A stretch of 64,000 nt of DNA from Corallium rubrum (GCA_964035015.1 OZ035998.1:37760559-37824558); one strand, 5' to 3'. Positions 1-53,100 are shown, numbered from the stretch's first letter. The notes: generated by a model from the letters alone, not told the origin. Numbers and translations: made by a program.

Positions 1-234
1 AACACCAACACCAACACCAACACCAACACGGCAACACCAACACTAGCAGCAACACCAACACTAGCACCAAAACAAACACTAGCACTAGCAGCAACACCAG
101 CACCAACACCAACACCAAACCAGCAGCAATACCAACACCAGCAGCAGCACTAACACCAGCACCAACACGGCAACACCAACACCAACACTAGTGCCAACAC
201 CAACACCAGCTCCAACGCTGACACTACGGTAACA
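1..234. repeat. AACACC-type minisatellite
   Basis: Imperfect tandem repeat of hexamer AACACC with interspersed AACACTAGC variants, running off the left edge. It lies in integrin intron 17, about 70 bases past exon 17. Confidence 0.9.
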
Positions 235-303
235 CTCACCCATACTACAACAATATGTTATGTTTCACTCTGTTTTATTTACAACATTACGTTGCTAATT
301 TAC

Positions 304-39161
<38,858 letters not shown>

Positions 39162-39920
39162 TCCTCCTTAAAAAACTGCGTATTATGTGTTTCTTTGACA
39201 GTCTGAACAGTCTTTCACATAAAGTATTTTATGGCAAATTATATGTCATGATTGTCATCGGGAGGGTGGGACCCAAACATCGGAAGTACTCGGAACTCGG
39301 AAATTACGAATCTCTTTTGACCATATACAGAAGAAGACGTATATACGTGCATACAGATGAACTGCTGTTTTTTGACCATATGAAGTATTCATTGTATAGC
39401 TCAAAATGTCAGTTTCGTTCTCTAAAATCTTAACAATTCGCCATCTAAAATTTTCTATATCGTAACCACACTTGAATTGACTAGTTTATGGTTTGAAAAC
39501 CGGCTGCTACGCAGGCTAGGTTTGACTAGTCAGTGGTGTACTAGCCATGCAAAAATTGTAGTAGCTTCCTACGCAACAACGCAGGCGTGAAAGCATGGCG
39601 GATTAAGATGGGAGAAGGGGGGGGGGGGCACCAAATATAAACTGGCGCCACATGCAGAGATATGCCGTCCGGAAGCATGCTTCCTGGAATTTGTTTTGTT
39701 TTGCAAATGGCTTTCTTTTACTGTTTTATTAATTAAATATTTTCGAAAACAGTCAAACAGTGGTCAAGATTGCATCCAAGTGCGCATGCTCGTGATACAC
39801 GAGCAACATGACCATGAACGTGACACTTTTGCCTCTTGGAAGTAAATTTTGAAGCAAGTAAAGTTTACAAGAACATTTGATGAGGGTGGTACCGTGGTAA
39901 AGGGTATTTTTGTGAGCAAT
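39162..39920. other. Upstream of integrin exon 1
   Basis: Probable 5' UTR and promoter side of the integrin gene. No convincing TATA box or 5' UTR intron seen. A G-run (39619-39628) and a hAT-like CAGTGGTGTACTAG at 39530 are present. Confidence 0.4.
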
Positions 39921-39921
39921 G

Positions 39922-40094
39922 CCAATAGGCGAGTTTCAGGGCGTTGCGCGCGCATCTTTTTTCAAAAAAACTGGCTACTGTTTAAAATAAACAAAGTATG
40001 GATACAGTTGTTAGCTTACTTTGTGGAGAGCCCGCCAAGAGTACAAAATGATGCGCGCGCAATACCCTGATCATGAAATTCGTCGTCTATTGCC
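39922..40094. mobile_element. MITE with GCGCGCGCA-containing ends (copy 2)
   Basis: Same family as 3345-3592: CCAATAGGCGAGTTTCAGGG start, TTGCGCGCGCATC blocks, end ...CTATTG. Confidence 0.7.
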
Positions 40095-40244
40095 AATATA
40101 TTTATAGCTTGGGAAATGTGAAATCATGCCTAGATTTTTCATTTTGTGTCATCAAACGTGATTTACAATTTTACATCACAGTACAGTCGTGAGCCGTGAT
40201 TGTCGATATTTGTAATTTGTACATGTCGTAAACTGTTGATTAAC

Positions 40245-40580
40245 AAATAAAACATAAAGCTCCATGCATATGTACTCTTATAAAGGCACGTTTGACGTCA
40301 TTTGAACACGAAAGAAGTTAAGTAGAGGCACGAGGTGATAGGCGAGCGCCTTTACACTTCTTTCGTGTTCAAATCACGTCAAATGTACCTTCAATAAGAG
40401 TACATGTGCACAGGAGCGGTATGTTTTATTTGTTTTATAAAACATGAAGAAAAAAATACAGACTAAAAGTGGGATAGATAGTTTTGAAAGTTCGCGAGCT
40501 TTTCCCGCCAGGTGACGCCATCCTACGCCATTTTACGTCATTCATGGGCCCCTTGCATTTATAAGAGTATGAAGATCAGC
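40245..40580 (-). repeat. Interspersed repeat copy A (inverse orientation)
   Basis: Reverse complement relative of 1636-1860, with an additional inverted half, so that ATGTACTCTTATAAAGG and AATAAGAGTACATGTGCAC face each other. Confidence 0.65.
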
Positions 40581-40629
40581 CAATCAGAGCGTGCGTAGAG
40601 GACACTGCACCTTATTTTATAATTCCTTT

Positions 40630-40768
40630 TATAGAGCGTTTTCATCTTACGTCACGTCACGGCGGCCATATATTGGTGTACGGTATGGGAATTAGCTCTT
40701 TCTTATTCAAATATTTCGTATTGTTTCACCCAGTGGGCCACCGATCACGTGAGTGAAAACGCTCTATA
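40630..40768. mobile_element. MITE, TATAGAGCGTTTTCA family (copy 2)
   Basis: Same ends and interior as 4278-4446, shorter because the GGCGGCCATATTGG block is present once. Confidence 0.8.
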
Positions 40769-41134
40769 CCTGATATAACGCTTTGAAACTCAAGCCTTCG
40801 AGTTATATAAGACGAAACAAGCGTAGATTAGTAAATAATGTAATATATTTTGATTTTCTCAAATGGTTTGAAGATATATTATTTTGTAATAAAATCGAAA
40901 TATTACCAATGTTCCTGTGATTGCAATAGGCGTTTTATCACTCGTGAAATGTGAAATAATCATTTATTTTGTTGCTTGTGAAACGTGATCCATAATCCCC
41001 CCCGTCTTTGGGCTCGTCGTTTTAACCGGAAAATTGTTTTGCGTGAAAAAAAGGCAATCAATATAAGTAAGATTTGATCGAACAGAGGTTATAGAGCATG
41101 CGTTGACCGATTAAGGCTCGTTCAATCGGCGTGC

Positions 41135-41135
<1 letters not shown>

Positions 41136-41193
<58 letters not shown>
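41136..41193. repeat. (AT)n microsatellite
   Basis: Alternating AT. Confidence 0.95.
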
Positions 41194-41199
<6 letters not shown>

Positions 41200-41214
41200 T
41201 AATATATTTATAAG

Positions 41215-41339
41215 TAATAACATGACTTGAGGGAAATTAGCGATTAAATTTCCCCGGCGCCAAGGGAAGATTTGTGCGGCCCTTGGACTTTTGCTGACAA
41301 ATCTTCCCGAGGCAAGGGGGAAATTTAATCGCTAATTTC

Positions 41340-41356
<17 letters not shown>
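41215..41356. mobile_element. Foldback repeat
   Basis: AATAACATGACTTGAGGGAA...AATTTCCCC is mirrored by GGGGAAATTTAATCGC and AGTCATGTTATT, flanking a GGCGCCAAGGGAAG centre. Confidence 0.7.
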
Positions 41357-42132
<776 letters not shown>

Positions 42133-42368
42133 TGTTATTTTATAATCATATAAATGAAATTTTAAAAAAATCCCCGTACACAGTTCTTAGAGGAACTTTA
42201 ACAAAAGAATTAGTAAATGCATGTAGTCATTTTTTTTCCAAAAGTGTATATTTGCATATCAAACAAAAACCTGGATATCTCAAGAATGTCGAAGCAAGGG
42301 AACGAAATTCTACGAAAGATGTTACTCCGTCAATTTAAGTGTTCTGATCTAATAAGATCTAATAAGCC

Positions 42369-42752
42369 CAGTGGCGGATTAAGGGGGGGGGGGGGGGCTG
42401 ACTGGGCTACAGCCAGGGGCCCGCGGCCTCGCAGATCCTAGGGGGTCCCGGGGCCGCTGATGTCTTATTAAAAAAAGAATGTTAAAAATAAAAATTAAAA
42501 GTAACTTACTGGTATAAACAAACTGAAAATTTGAAAACATCGAAAAGCTATTTTAACTTAAAATTGCTAACACCTAAATTTCAATGTATAAAAAACATTT
42601 TCTTGTTTATTTTAATTTAATTAATTTAATTTAACTTCCACTAAGGAGTTTGGAATTTGAATTGTATATATTTTTTGTTATTTTGAGAAGGGGCCTGGGG
42701 GGCCCAATCAGAAATACAGCCAGGGGCCTCAGGTACCCTTAATCCGCCTCTG
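42369..42752. mobile_element. hAT element with 8-bp target duplication
   Basis: Ends CAGTGGCGGATTAAGGG and CCCTTAATCCGCCTCTG. Perfect duplication AATAAGCC at 42361-42368 and 42753-42760. A 15-base G run lies inside the left end. Confidence 0.93.
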
Positions 42753-42882
42753 AATAAGCCATTTATTTTGATCTTAAATCTCAATATCTATTTACTTTCG
42801 GCTTTGTTTGGGCAAGGCGCTTATATATAGGTGATTATTACCAGAAATATTTACAAATTATTTTGTAGCTAATAATCAAATT

Positions 42883-43085
42883 CATAACTACAGCACAAGA
42901 AGTGCAACCCAACTTCACAAATCTTATAAAAGAACAAATTATGTATAAAAACATACTCTTTCTAACAAAGGAATCGATATATGGAACCTGAATTAAAAAG
43001 TACTAAATCTCACAATATCCTTAAAAGAAAAGCAAAACAATACTTCTTACATATACAAAATAACTAGTCAAATACTAATAGCTAA
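42883..43085 (+). pseudogene. LINE ORF2 C-terminal remnant
   Basis: Frame from 42883 reads HNYSTRSATQLHKSYKRTNY, a stop, then KHTLSNKGIDIWN, a pattern typical of the C-terminal end of CR1/RTE-like LINE polymerases (HNYxTR...GxxxWN). In-frame stops mark it as dead. A 3' UTR with (AT)-rich DNA follows. Confidence 0.65.
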
Positions 43086-45405
43086 AATGCCATGCAAATG
43101 TCAACCATGCTGTGACATGTGCATTGTATTTGTGTACCTTGTAATTGTTCTTTTTTTATATATATTTAATGTATGCGGTATATGTACATATATTTTTTTA
43201 AATGTAATGTATATATAATGTATGTATGTATGGTATGCATGTTTGATTCTATATACATATATAAGTAATGTTATTAATATATAATATGTATGTGTATATT
43301 ATGTCGTATATATATATATATATTTTTTTTAAATAGAATGCTGTGGTTTAGAATAGCTAAACCATAGCATCTTTCATATATTATAACATGTATAAAATTT
43401 ATGTCTTTCACCTCTTTTGATGTTTTAACACTTTTACATTTTTTTCATTCTGTTTGTAAATAACTTTGAACTGACAAAAACAAAAAACCTTAATATATAT
43501 CTATCGTAAACTAGGGGTCTTAAATAAAAAGCCTATCAAGGTTTCTAGTAGGCCCCTGCCCCCTAGGCCTATCAAATTATAGAATATTGATTGTATTGTA
43601 TATAGACTAGCTTAATATTTAAATTAAAAAAAAAGGTGGACCATGGTGGTTGACTACAAAAGTGTTCAACTCTGAGTTTTACCCCTTATATTTTTGCCTT
43701 TTCTTGCGGGTAGTCCAGCCTAGACACTAGGCCTTCTATTTTTATTTTCGGACTTTCCGGAGAATTCGTAGCTTATTTATACTACGGGAGCCTGGGCAGC
43801 GCCCACAGCGGCTTCCAGCGGTTTGCGCACGGAAAACCCTATTTCTTGGCTGCGGGTAGTCTACAGTCCCCCTACGCCTTCGCGCGGGCCGAGCGAAACG
43901 CCTGCACTGCAGGCTAAGGCTAAATTATGTAAAATCTCAAGTATACTCGATCTTTGAGATCAGTGATGTAATTATGTACGTGCGAAGTGCCAACGTTTGG
44001 TCAAATGCGGAAACATATGTTTGAAAACATGTCACGAAATATCTGTTTATAGAAAGTGAAAGTTATATATGTAAGTACACCAGCTGAGATGTTTATTAGC
44101 TTTACTTTCTTTACAATCTATATTGTTTTACTCTGATAGAGGGCTCTGCTCGAAAGCTAAGTATTTTGCAAGAGTATTTTGTTTGCTAAAAATCTCGACA
44201 GATTTGTAAATAATAATACCACCTTTTGCTTTGCTATAAACTTACTCAAAACACCTCTACTTTTCACTTTTCTACACTTTGTTTCTGTGCGTCTGTACTG
44301 TAGAGCTGTTGAATTTTACATTTACAGTATACGTATTCCATATTTTCGCTAAAACGTAAGTTATGTAAAGAGCGAAGGTCTGCATTTTTAAATATTTGCT
44401 TGTGTCGTTTGTGTATAAAAGCCAGAGCACTTGTCGTATAAAGAATGGCTACTTATAGCCTTTTATGGCCAGTTTCAATTTCAGATTGTGTTTGCTGTGG
44501 GCATCTATTAGGTCAGTTTTAATATTAAATTGTTGAATTAAATCGGCAGTGGCTACTTTAATAATGCCAGACGATTTTCCTCTTCAAGATCGAGAAGGGA
44601 GAAGACCTTTTGCTAGCCTAGGGTCAGAAGATTTTTATAGTTGATTGATTCAGTGCTTCCTGTCTGAGTATAAATATTGCAAAGTTTACATGGATATTGG
44701 GAAAGACCGAAATCGAAAAGGATTTCAAATGCCATAATTTACCTACTGGGGTTTACAAAGAGTGGTGTAGCTGGGGTGTTGGTGTGGGGGCTCTTAAGTA
44801 CTTGCTTCAAAATGCAGGAAATGTGTTTGGAGTGTTTTATGAGGTTATGCAATAACCAAGGTTAACATCCAAGGAACTGTGCGTGGAGAATGGGGAGAAT
44901 CAGTGTGAGAGCTTTCGATAACCAAAGGTGCATTGGCCAGCAAAGAGTCATTACACCTTTAGTCGGTATACTGTACTGGCTATTTGGAGAAAAACCATCC
45001 ACAAGGGTAAGTATAGTGACTGCAGATATTAAAGAGACCCTAGAAATCCAAAATTTTCCAGGGGAGCATTCCCCGACCCCCCTCTGATAAGGTATATAAT
45101 TTAAAGGTTTGTCAAACACATGAATGGTGTGGGAGTGGGGTAATGTTATTTTGTTGCCATGATTGCCAAGTGGCAGATCTTTTATGGCAAAGTGGTCTTT
45201 ATGAGTTGGTAATGAGATAAATATGGCAGAAAGATCTGTGCAAATAGATCAAGCGTGGGATAATTCTGCAATAAAGATCATTAAAGACTAACCAAATGAG
45301 AGCAATAAATTTCACTATTATTTATTTTTATTTAATATCAGTAATGGATATTTATTTAGTATCAGTAATAGGAATATTTATTTAATATCTGTAATGGGAT
45401 ATTTA
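43086..45405. other. Intergenic, no gene recognised
   Basis: A+T-rich to 43620, then a G+C-richer block with inverted pieces (GCGGGTAGTCCAGCCTAGA and similar, about 43705-43920). At 44140-44165 CTGATAGAGGGCTCTGCTCGAAAGC is a degraded hammerhead-like motif. ORFs of 60-85 codons here have no recognisable domain. Confidence 0.45.
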
Positions 45406-46324
45406 CAGGGGGTGGACAAAAAAAAGTGGCCTTCCATGAAAACATAGTTAATTTGGAACAACTTACAAAAGAACAGTACGTTTATGTAAAACCAAATGTT
45501 TTCAGGACAATTACACAATGAGATCTGCTCATATATGATCAAAAATCCTAAATTTATACATTTGTTTTCAAAATACATTGTATTTTCTGGGTTTTTACTA
45601 ACAATTTTTAATAGGAATTGGTGTATTGAATCTGCTATACAGTACATGTAACTTCAACTTATTTAAGAAAGTCTACAAAATTATTAACCCAATGTGTAAT
45701 TCTACAATTTTGGACAGTAAAACTAATTTCAAGAGAGTGAGTTACTAAAAAAGCTGATTTATGTCCAAGCTGTTTGGGTTTTGTTGATCGTTTTGGATCA
45801 TATTTTATGAATAATAAGAGAGTTGTTCAGTTGAAGGTGCACATCCAAGCTCCTTATGAAAAAAATACAAAATCATGCATTAATCTGAAGAATAGGTCAC
45901 ATAAGTTTTGAAAACAAAAAAAAAGAGAAAGCTAGATGTTAAATTAGAAGAGATCAACGGTTTTTCCAAGCTATCGCCAAAAGATTTTAAAGGGAGTTAA
46001 GTAATTAAGAAAAATCACAAACTCCTTGAAAATGTGATATGCCAAAGTGAATGTGAATTTTTTTGTGTAATATAAGAGATACTGAGTCTGAATTTGTATG
46101 ACAACGGATATGCGTTCCAAATCGAAGGTATATTTTTGTGTTCTATAACTAAAATTATTTCAAAATAAATTATTAAAATTATGATATAAAATTGTATTGT
46201 ATATAGTAGATTTCACCACCTATATGTCTCAAAAAGCTATATTTTATATATTTTCCAGTTTTTCAAAATGTTACGGTAAATTAATGATATTTGCATGGAT
46301 GGCCACTTTTTTGTCCACCCGCTG
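45406..46324. mobile_element. Tc1/mariner-like element, degenerate
   Basis: Ends CAGGGGGTGGACAAAAAA and TTTTTTGTCCACCCGCTG with TA on both sides. The size (919 bases) suits a mariner, but no transposase frame longer than about 90 codons survives. Confidence 0.8.
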
Positions 46325-47235
46325 TAAGTGTTGTGACAACTGAAGTCAATTCACCTCACAAGTTGAGTTGAGTTACTATTTCTGGTAAATTGACTAGATC
46401 AAGTCATATTGTACTGTATACAACATCATGTGTCTGTCACTGACACACTGTGTGCATGTGTGTGTGGTATGCATATAGCATGTAACCCTTGGCTTATTAG
46501 GGGTATTGCCCCAGGAAATTAAGGCCTTTGAAAATATGCTTATTCTTCAGTTTTGAGCCATATTGTTGAGACAGAAAATGGGTCAGAATGGTCTTGGAAA
46601 TTTGCGGGGCTGCTGAGATTGGGGGGGGGGGGGGGGGGGATTTGTCCATGCAGGGCCTCAGCGATCAAGGGGCCTTATAGAAATTGTTTCTAATCAAAAA
46701 TTTTTCAAGCAATCTTTAGTATACTGAAAGGGCCTAAAATATTAGCAAAAAGGATATTTAAATAATTGTTAATATTTCAAACTTTAATACCAGTAGTGAC
46801 AGCCCACAGTCATTATTGCATGCTTGATCGTCAGCCAATGTTATTTTTTCATTCTGCTGGTAATCATGTGGATAATTGCGGGCTCATGAAGCCTTGAGGC
46901 ATGGCAAAAATAGTGCCTTCAAAATGCATGTGCAGTGTAATATCCTTTGAAAAACCCAAGAATAAAAGATTTTCTGGGGCAGGGTTTTATCCAAGCACTT
47001 TTCTTGTATGCACAAATGCCCGATACAATAGAAAACTGCAGTCTGCTAGGCAGCTTAAGCACGGTGGAAAGTTTGTAGGTTGCGCCGAAGATCTTCGGCG
47101 TGGTTTATTCGTGAATCTACGTTATATTGGCGCAGAAATATAGGTAGTATTAATAATTATACCAAAATGACATGTTGGCTTAATGTCGTCACCATGCCGT
47201 CTACGTGATACGTCGTACACGCTGGAGGTTGTACT
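46325..47235. other. Intergenic with G run and repeat fragments
   Basis: A 19-base G run at 46621. At about 47085, GCGCCGAAGATCTTCGGCGT matches the palindrome at the right end of the nested hAT (27790-27809), so a related element end is likely. Confidence 0.5.
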
Positions 47236-47565
47236 CACTGATCTCAAATAATAGACTCATTATACTGGATAGAGCATCCGGTGCTCGCTGTGAAGTCGGA
47301 ATAAATTAGTGGCGGACATTTCAGGTGGGACCCACAGATACATGTAGCGACAGATACATGTCACAAAAATTTAGTTGGTTTTCGTTAAAAATCCGCTCAT
47401 TTAAAGCGAAAACCAGAGGTGAAAACTATGATTCAGCAATATTGTGGGTCCCACCGGATATGGCCGCCGCGAGATTTTTAGCCTCACTTCCGACTTCAAT
47501 TTTTGCCACGCGCGAAACAATAGATGCTCTATCCAGTATAATGAGTCTGTTATTTGAGATCAGTG
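47236..47565. mobile_element. MITE with 43-bp inverted repeats
   Basis: CACTGATCTCAAATAATAGA...GAGCATC is mirrored by GATGCTCTATCCAGTATAAT...CAGTG. The interior has GTGGGACCCACAG and GTGGGTCCCAC facing each other. Confidence 0.85.
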
Positions 47566-47599
47566 GTTGTACTGTACACTGTCTCGTTTGGCTAGCCTA

Positions 47600-47776
47600 A
47601 CTAATATTTTAAGGATTTTGGGTGAAGGAAAATTCGAGTGTAGAATATATACATTTTAAGACCAAACCGGGACCAGTTGCGAAAAATGCAACTACACGGG
47701 CCTCCCGGCAGGAATTGAACCCACGACCTTGCGATTCTAGTGCAATGCTCTGACCACTGAGCCACGGAGGCCGTTG
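47600..47776 (-). mobile_element. tRNA-derived SINE
   Basis: The head (47776 down to about 47698) folds like a tRNA. Acceptor GGCCTCC pairs with GGAGGCC, the D arm is TGGCTCAGTGGTCAGAGCA, and the T arm contains GGTTCAATTCC. The anticodon loop would read AGA, but tRNA-Ser would need a long variable arm, absent here. The body continues with TTTTTCGCAACTGGTCCCGG and a CTACACTCGAATTTTCC tail. Confidence 0.75.
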
Positions 47777-47815
47777 CCAAGAGCTTGATCGTGAGTTCTG
47801 TATTTATAATAAGGT

Positions 47816-49010
47816 GGTAATGCCAGGAGAGAATTTTCCTTCACCCCAAATCCTTAGAACATGCTATGTAATCGAGTGAAATGCCCAATATTACTTATAA
47901 CTAATATTTTAGTTGGCTTTGTATATTTATAATGCTGTAATTTGCTCAAAAATCATCCAATTTTTGTAAAAATGCTAAAACGTGCCATTAAAAATATGTT
48001 TTAAAACTTTCAAAATTTTGCTCAAATGTGCTGTCAGATCGCAGGAAATACCATTTTAGAGACCCAAATTTCAAAAATTTTCCGGGAGGGATGCCACCAG
48101 ACCCCCCCCCCCCCCCCTAGAATTGTGCACCACAAGTAAAACTCAATCTGATAAAAAAACCCGGACCTAACCTCAAGTGCTTGGATAAAACCCGGGGGGG
48201 GCATGCTCCAGACCCCCTAGTAAAAGGGCCTATACCCAACCATTTTGCCCCAGGCCTCCAGTCATCTCTGTGGATTTTGGCATAGATGCCGAATTTCCAG
48301 GCCCATAAATTTCATATGTTTATGGATCACCTCTCTGCCATAGTGTAGTGCACTTGTATGTCTATGTTGTTAAATTCCAATGTGGCTAATTGTTTCTGAT
48401 ATTTTATAGCCATAATGGGTTTTTATTAACCACATCAATTTCTAACACATAAGGGCAGCAGACAAGGGACTCTAGCCCATAGTTTATGGTCAAACCGGCA
48501 ATCTTTTTTTGCTATGCTGGATTACAATTAAAACTATTCTTGGAGAAGGTTTTTTAAATTAAGAGAATTATATTCAGGTGGCGCAACATGCGTTCATAAC
48601 ATGCGTTCGAAACATTCAGCACACTAAAAATATTACTCTAAATAGTAAAATATTGCCGTTTAATAATAATCGTACTTATACCAGTGAGCCGTGTTACAGT
48701 ATAATATTTGACTTAACTATTTAGGTGATAAAACAAAAATTACGCAATTTAGTGTGAGTAACCAAGGTAATAGTGGTCGTTCAGTTGCTTAAAAATTTAC
48801 TAAAAATGTATTTTCTCAATCCGTCGGTATTAGAGGAGGAGGGGCTCACATTGACTGGTGTATACATGTAACTACATACAGTATTCTATTACAAGTAAAA
48901 TACCGCAAAAGACAAGAGAGTCGGAGGCCGCCCGGAAAGAGATTTACCTTTCATAGATAGTGTTCTATATGGGTAACCAAGATGAAATATTTTTGTGAAA
49001 TTTGAATATT
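47816..49010. other. Intergenic with hAT-like debris
   Basis: C runs and GGGGGGGCATGCTCCAGACC-type blocks (48060-48240) resemble hAT element ends, but no complete pair was found. 48250-49010 shows nothing recognisable. Confidence 0.45.
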
Positions 49011-49475
49011 TAGGGGCTGGTTTAATATATGGATCGGGCTGGCCCAGTAAGCCGGGATGAGTTTTCGATTGACGTGGATGATTTCAGGTTCGATTCGCAA
49101 TTATCAAGTGAATAAAGGCAAAGTTACTTAGTTTTACTTCAGTTTTACACGAATTAGGGCTTGTATCCGCGCGTTCTTATTATTTCATATTAAAAGAAAC
49201 TTTATGTTCATATGGGAAGCAAGCCAGCCCGGCTGGGTGAGATCCCACTTGAGCTAGGCGGGATCCCGGTGAAGTGGGATGAGAATTTTCCAAACACAAA
49301 CTTGCCGGGCTGGCCCGGTGAACCGGGATGATTTGTGTCTCGAGAATCTTCACTGGGCCGCAAAACAAGATTTCAATCAACTTTAAGATGCTATTACATC
49401 TAAACTAAACTAATTCTTTATAGCAAATTCATCCCGGCTAGCTGGGCTGGCCCAGCTCATATGAACAGGCCCCTA
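49011..49475. mobile_element. Foldback element, TAGGGGCTGG ends
   Basis: TAGGGGCTGGTTTAATATAT is mirrored by CATATGAACAGGCCCCTA. Inner GGGCTGGCCCAG blocks are repeated several times on both sides. Confidence 0.75.
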
Positions 49476-49639
49476 GTCTATTATTTATGTCGACGCAATC
49501 TTTTGTAAGCCCACGATTCGAAAGCGTCTTCACGAAGACTAATTAATTCATTAAGTCTTCGCTATGATCACGAAACACACGAACAAGGTTCTGATGTTCT
49601 ATTTCAGTTCCTTTCAGCACTATTTATTCGCACAGTCAA

Positions 49640-50010
49640 GTAAACGAACACGTATCGAAGCGAGTTCGACAGTTTTTCAGTCCGCTTTGCCGGTTTAAAG
49701 TACCGGGGATCCCGGCAAACCGGGCTAGCCCGTTTGCCATGTAATCGAAACATTGAAAAAATATCCGATTTATATAGGACGCGGGCTAGTCCGGTTAACA
49801 GGGCCAGACCGGTCATATTTAATCACCCCCTTGGGGTTATTTTGTTTGAATATATTCTCGCTATCCACGGCAAATTTTGAGAGTTGATAGCGCGAAAACT
49901 ACGCTTCAGATTCTCTTGAAATTTTCAGTGAGTGCTCCTGTCACGCTCCTCTGTACAATAAAACAACAAAAATGCCAACGAATTTTTCACTTCATAGACA
50001 CTTTAAGTTT
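49640..50010. repeat. Related G+C-rich repeat and TTAA element right end
   Basis: CGGGCTAGCCCG and GGACTAGCCCGCG-type blocks as in 5118-5455. At 49997-50008, ATAGACACTTTAA resembles the right end of the TTAA family. Confidence 0.5.
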
Positions 50011-50079
50011 TGAGCGCTTTTCTTGAAATATACGTTGAACTAACGTTGAACTGCTGCATGTATGTTAAAACATTTCTTC

Positions 50080-50120
50080 CATATTTCTTATAGGAGTATT
50101 AGAAGGGTAAAAGATTAAAA
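50080..50120 (+). promoter_or_regulatory. Possible 5' UTR splice acceptor and start context of the large membrane-protein gene
   Basis: TTTCTTATAG at about 50085-50094 is a plausible 3' splice site, suggesting an upstream noncoding exon. An in-frame TAG at 50100-50102 precedes the ATG by 18 bases, so translation cannot start further upstream in this exon. Confidence 0.4.
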
Positions 50121-53100
50121 ATGTCAGAAATCGTCGATTGCATCGCCTGGATTGTTCGAAAAACCTGCTGGACTTTCTACGTTTTCTGTGAATTCGTTTT
50201 TCTTCGAATTCTAGATTTATTTGGTTTGATCTTCAACGTTCTGGCATGTTTTACCGTCATTCGCTTGCCCTGCATGATTCGTCAATTTCGGATGATGGAG
50301 AAGATTGCTGAGTGGCGTTACGTTGGTTTCGTTCAGCTGGTGATCTTTGTAATGGACATTCCGTTTATTCTGATGGGTCTGACTGTCATTGTGTTTTCTT
50401 TTGGACTCGTTTCTTTCCGCATGACTCGGGATATTAAAGAAAAGCGAATCAAGTGCGACTACACCCACCAGAACAGCAGTGGGATATTTTATGGCGGATT
50501 CAAACTGCGAAAATTAGTCGCCACTTACTTTTTTAAACATATGTCGGGTCTATTATGTATTCCTCTGCTTTTGATCACGCTTTTATCTTGGAGATCATTG
50601 ATTCTCGTTCGGAAGCTTCGACCGCACACGTATTTTGACTGGGAATGGCGAAAGGAAATCGTTTTGCAGTTCTTGCAACTGTTCGTTGACATCCCTTGTG
50701 TGTTTGTGGCGGTGTTTGTGGTACTAAGCTGGAGGTTACCATTTTACATTCGGCAGGTGAAGAAGGTGCAAAGAGAAGAGCGTGGATGGAGCATTTGGCG
50801 TTTTGTAGCATTCGAACATTTTTTTCTCTTATTCGTTGATCTGTTTTGCTTCATGCTATTCGCAATCACTCTTTTCTCGTGGCGCTCTCCGTTTCTCATC
50901 GTCGAGATTCGCGATAACTCCCATGGTCAGTGGGAAGCTAGGTGGATCGTAGTCCAGCAGTTCTTGTTGATATTTGTCGATTTGCCGTGTATTCTTTGTT
51001 TTATTCTTGTCCTAATAACGTTATGGCGCCTGCCTCGTTTCATTGAAAACTTTGAGAATGACCAGTGGGAAATCCGTCGTAATTGTGTGTATCAAGCTGG
51101 TATGTTGGTTGTCGACTTTGCTTGTTTTCTTCTCTTCTCGGTTGTTGTTATTACAATATGGAGACTATATCCTTTGGCGAGGGACATACGCAAGTACCGG
51201 AAACGCGCCGGGCTTACAGATACTGAAACCGCCGACACCGGTAACGTATCGAGGCCAAGTTCGTGGAAAATTAGAAAAGCTATTTGTAAGCACTTTGGTC
51301 TTTTGCTGGTTGACTTACCGGCAATTGTAGTACTTGTGTTTATTTTTCTCACAGTATTTCGCGTGCCGTCTCTTGTCTCAAAGCTGCTCCAGTCTGGTGA
51401 TTTTTACGCCGAGTTTGCGATGATTGTGTTCATCGAGGCAGGTAAACTGCTGATCGATATAGTTTTCTTGTTGTTCTTTGTGGTTCTTATGATCCTCCGA
51501 CCGACCGCATCCTGGGTGCGTTTACTGGAAGACGAAGAACATGCTCGTTACCGTCATATTCGTTTTTTCATTAAATGGATACCCGACATGATTCGCGAAA
51601 CCAGAACCAAGTTGCCGGTTGCGATGGAAGAGGAATTTTCGTCGTGTTTGAAGGAAAGAGTCCCAGCTGTCAGAGCCCGAGTACGAATGTCCCTGGTGTG
51701 CCGGCAGTGTTTAAAGCAATGGGAATGGTTGCACGGTAAAGTAGTACAAAATGATGCTTATCCCGAACTGGCGCACCTTATTACGAGTCAAATGTGGTAT
51801 GAAAAGCGAAGACCTTACAAGATGAGTCGTTTGTACTCCTGCGAACTTCTTTATTTGTCAAAACCAGTGCCAACCGTTCATGATGAAACACTTTTAAAGC
51901 ACCAGCGAGAAATGGTGGCCTATGAAGATCGCGTTGCTTCTGCTTATAGAGAACTGGAAAACTTTGCTCCGTTAAAAGTACCACTGTGGAGCAATAAATG
52001 TGGACTGCTGACTAGAACTCGTCGAGAAACCCAAAAGGTGCTCCTTGGACTTCCTGGCGGCAATATATTTCTATTTCTTTTAATATTAATGAACCTACTC
52101 TTAGTTTACCGCGGACCCAGACTCATTTTGGACCTCTATCATCGCTGGTACAATCGGCGTTCCATTATACTTCGTTCGTGTAAGGAGTACCTCTTAGACG
52201 CCTTGACGTTTTTGCGGATTCTGATCGTGCTGTTACTGGTTTATCGAGCTCCAGCTCTTCTCCTCGACATTGCCATCGACGTTTTTCAGAAACAGAGTTG
52301 GAAAGCCGTGAGATCGACAGTTGAGCGTTATCCACCGGCGATTCTTGAAGATTTCACAAGTCTTCTGTCCAAAGTATTCCACTGGCGTAGCGTGCGTTAT
52401 CTTTTCACGGCTATACTCTTTGGTATTTTAATCCCAGCTGATCTCTTACTAACTGTATTGAAGTTGTCTTTAAGTAAAGGCGTTGCCATTGTGATCGCTG
52501 GTGCGTTGTTTTTGGCCTACCTGGTATTTCCGTTTGCGTTTTCTTTCTATTTTGGAGAACAGCTCTTAAATGACGGGAAGAGTGACGAGATATTATTCAT
52601 TATTGGTGGCTTTTGCTTCTCTATAGTGGTCGTTCTCGCATTGTTAATCCTTATACTGCTGAAAAATAGATCTCAAGGAATGGTGTTTTCCGTCGCTCCG
52701 AAACCTTACGATTATGTACGATTGAATTGGGCGAACGCACACGTGATTGTGTTCGAGATACTCGAACTATTACAACTCCTAGCGCTTGTTTTTAGCATAA
52801 ACAATATACCCATGGTTGGGAGTGACAACTTGAACACGTACGCTAATTATTTGCTGTTTAATTTTGCATCATTTGAAGTCAAACTGTCACTGACCGTCGT
52901 TGGTTTTCTTATTTGGTTTATTGCATGCGGTGCGCCCATAATTTTTGAGCAGATTTTGGAGGAGTTTCCGAAGGGAAGGTGCGCCGCCAATGATGGATGG
53001 AGATTGCTGATGGTTCTGTTTTCAAACACACTATTTGTCTCCGTGGTCGAAGGCCTATGCGGCTTAGTTGCTTGCACGTATACCGACAACGTTTGCATCA

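Noticed and set aside
44862..45119. 85-codon minus ORF
   Set aside because: Overlaps repeat-like CCAGGGGAGCATTCCCCGAC sequence typical of hAT debris; no recognisable domain.
47698..47776. Functional tRNA gene (AGA anticodon)
   Set aside because: The clover leaf is good but the variable arm is too short for tRNA-Ser, the anticodon stem has a mismatch and a SINE body follows directly.
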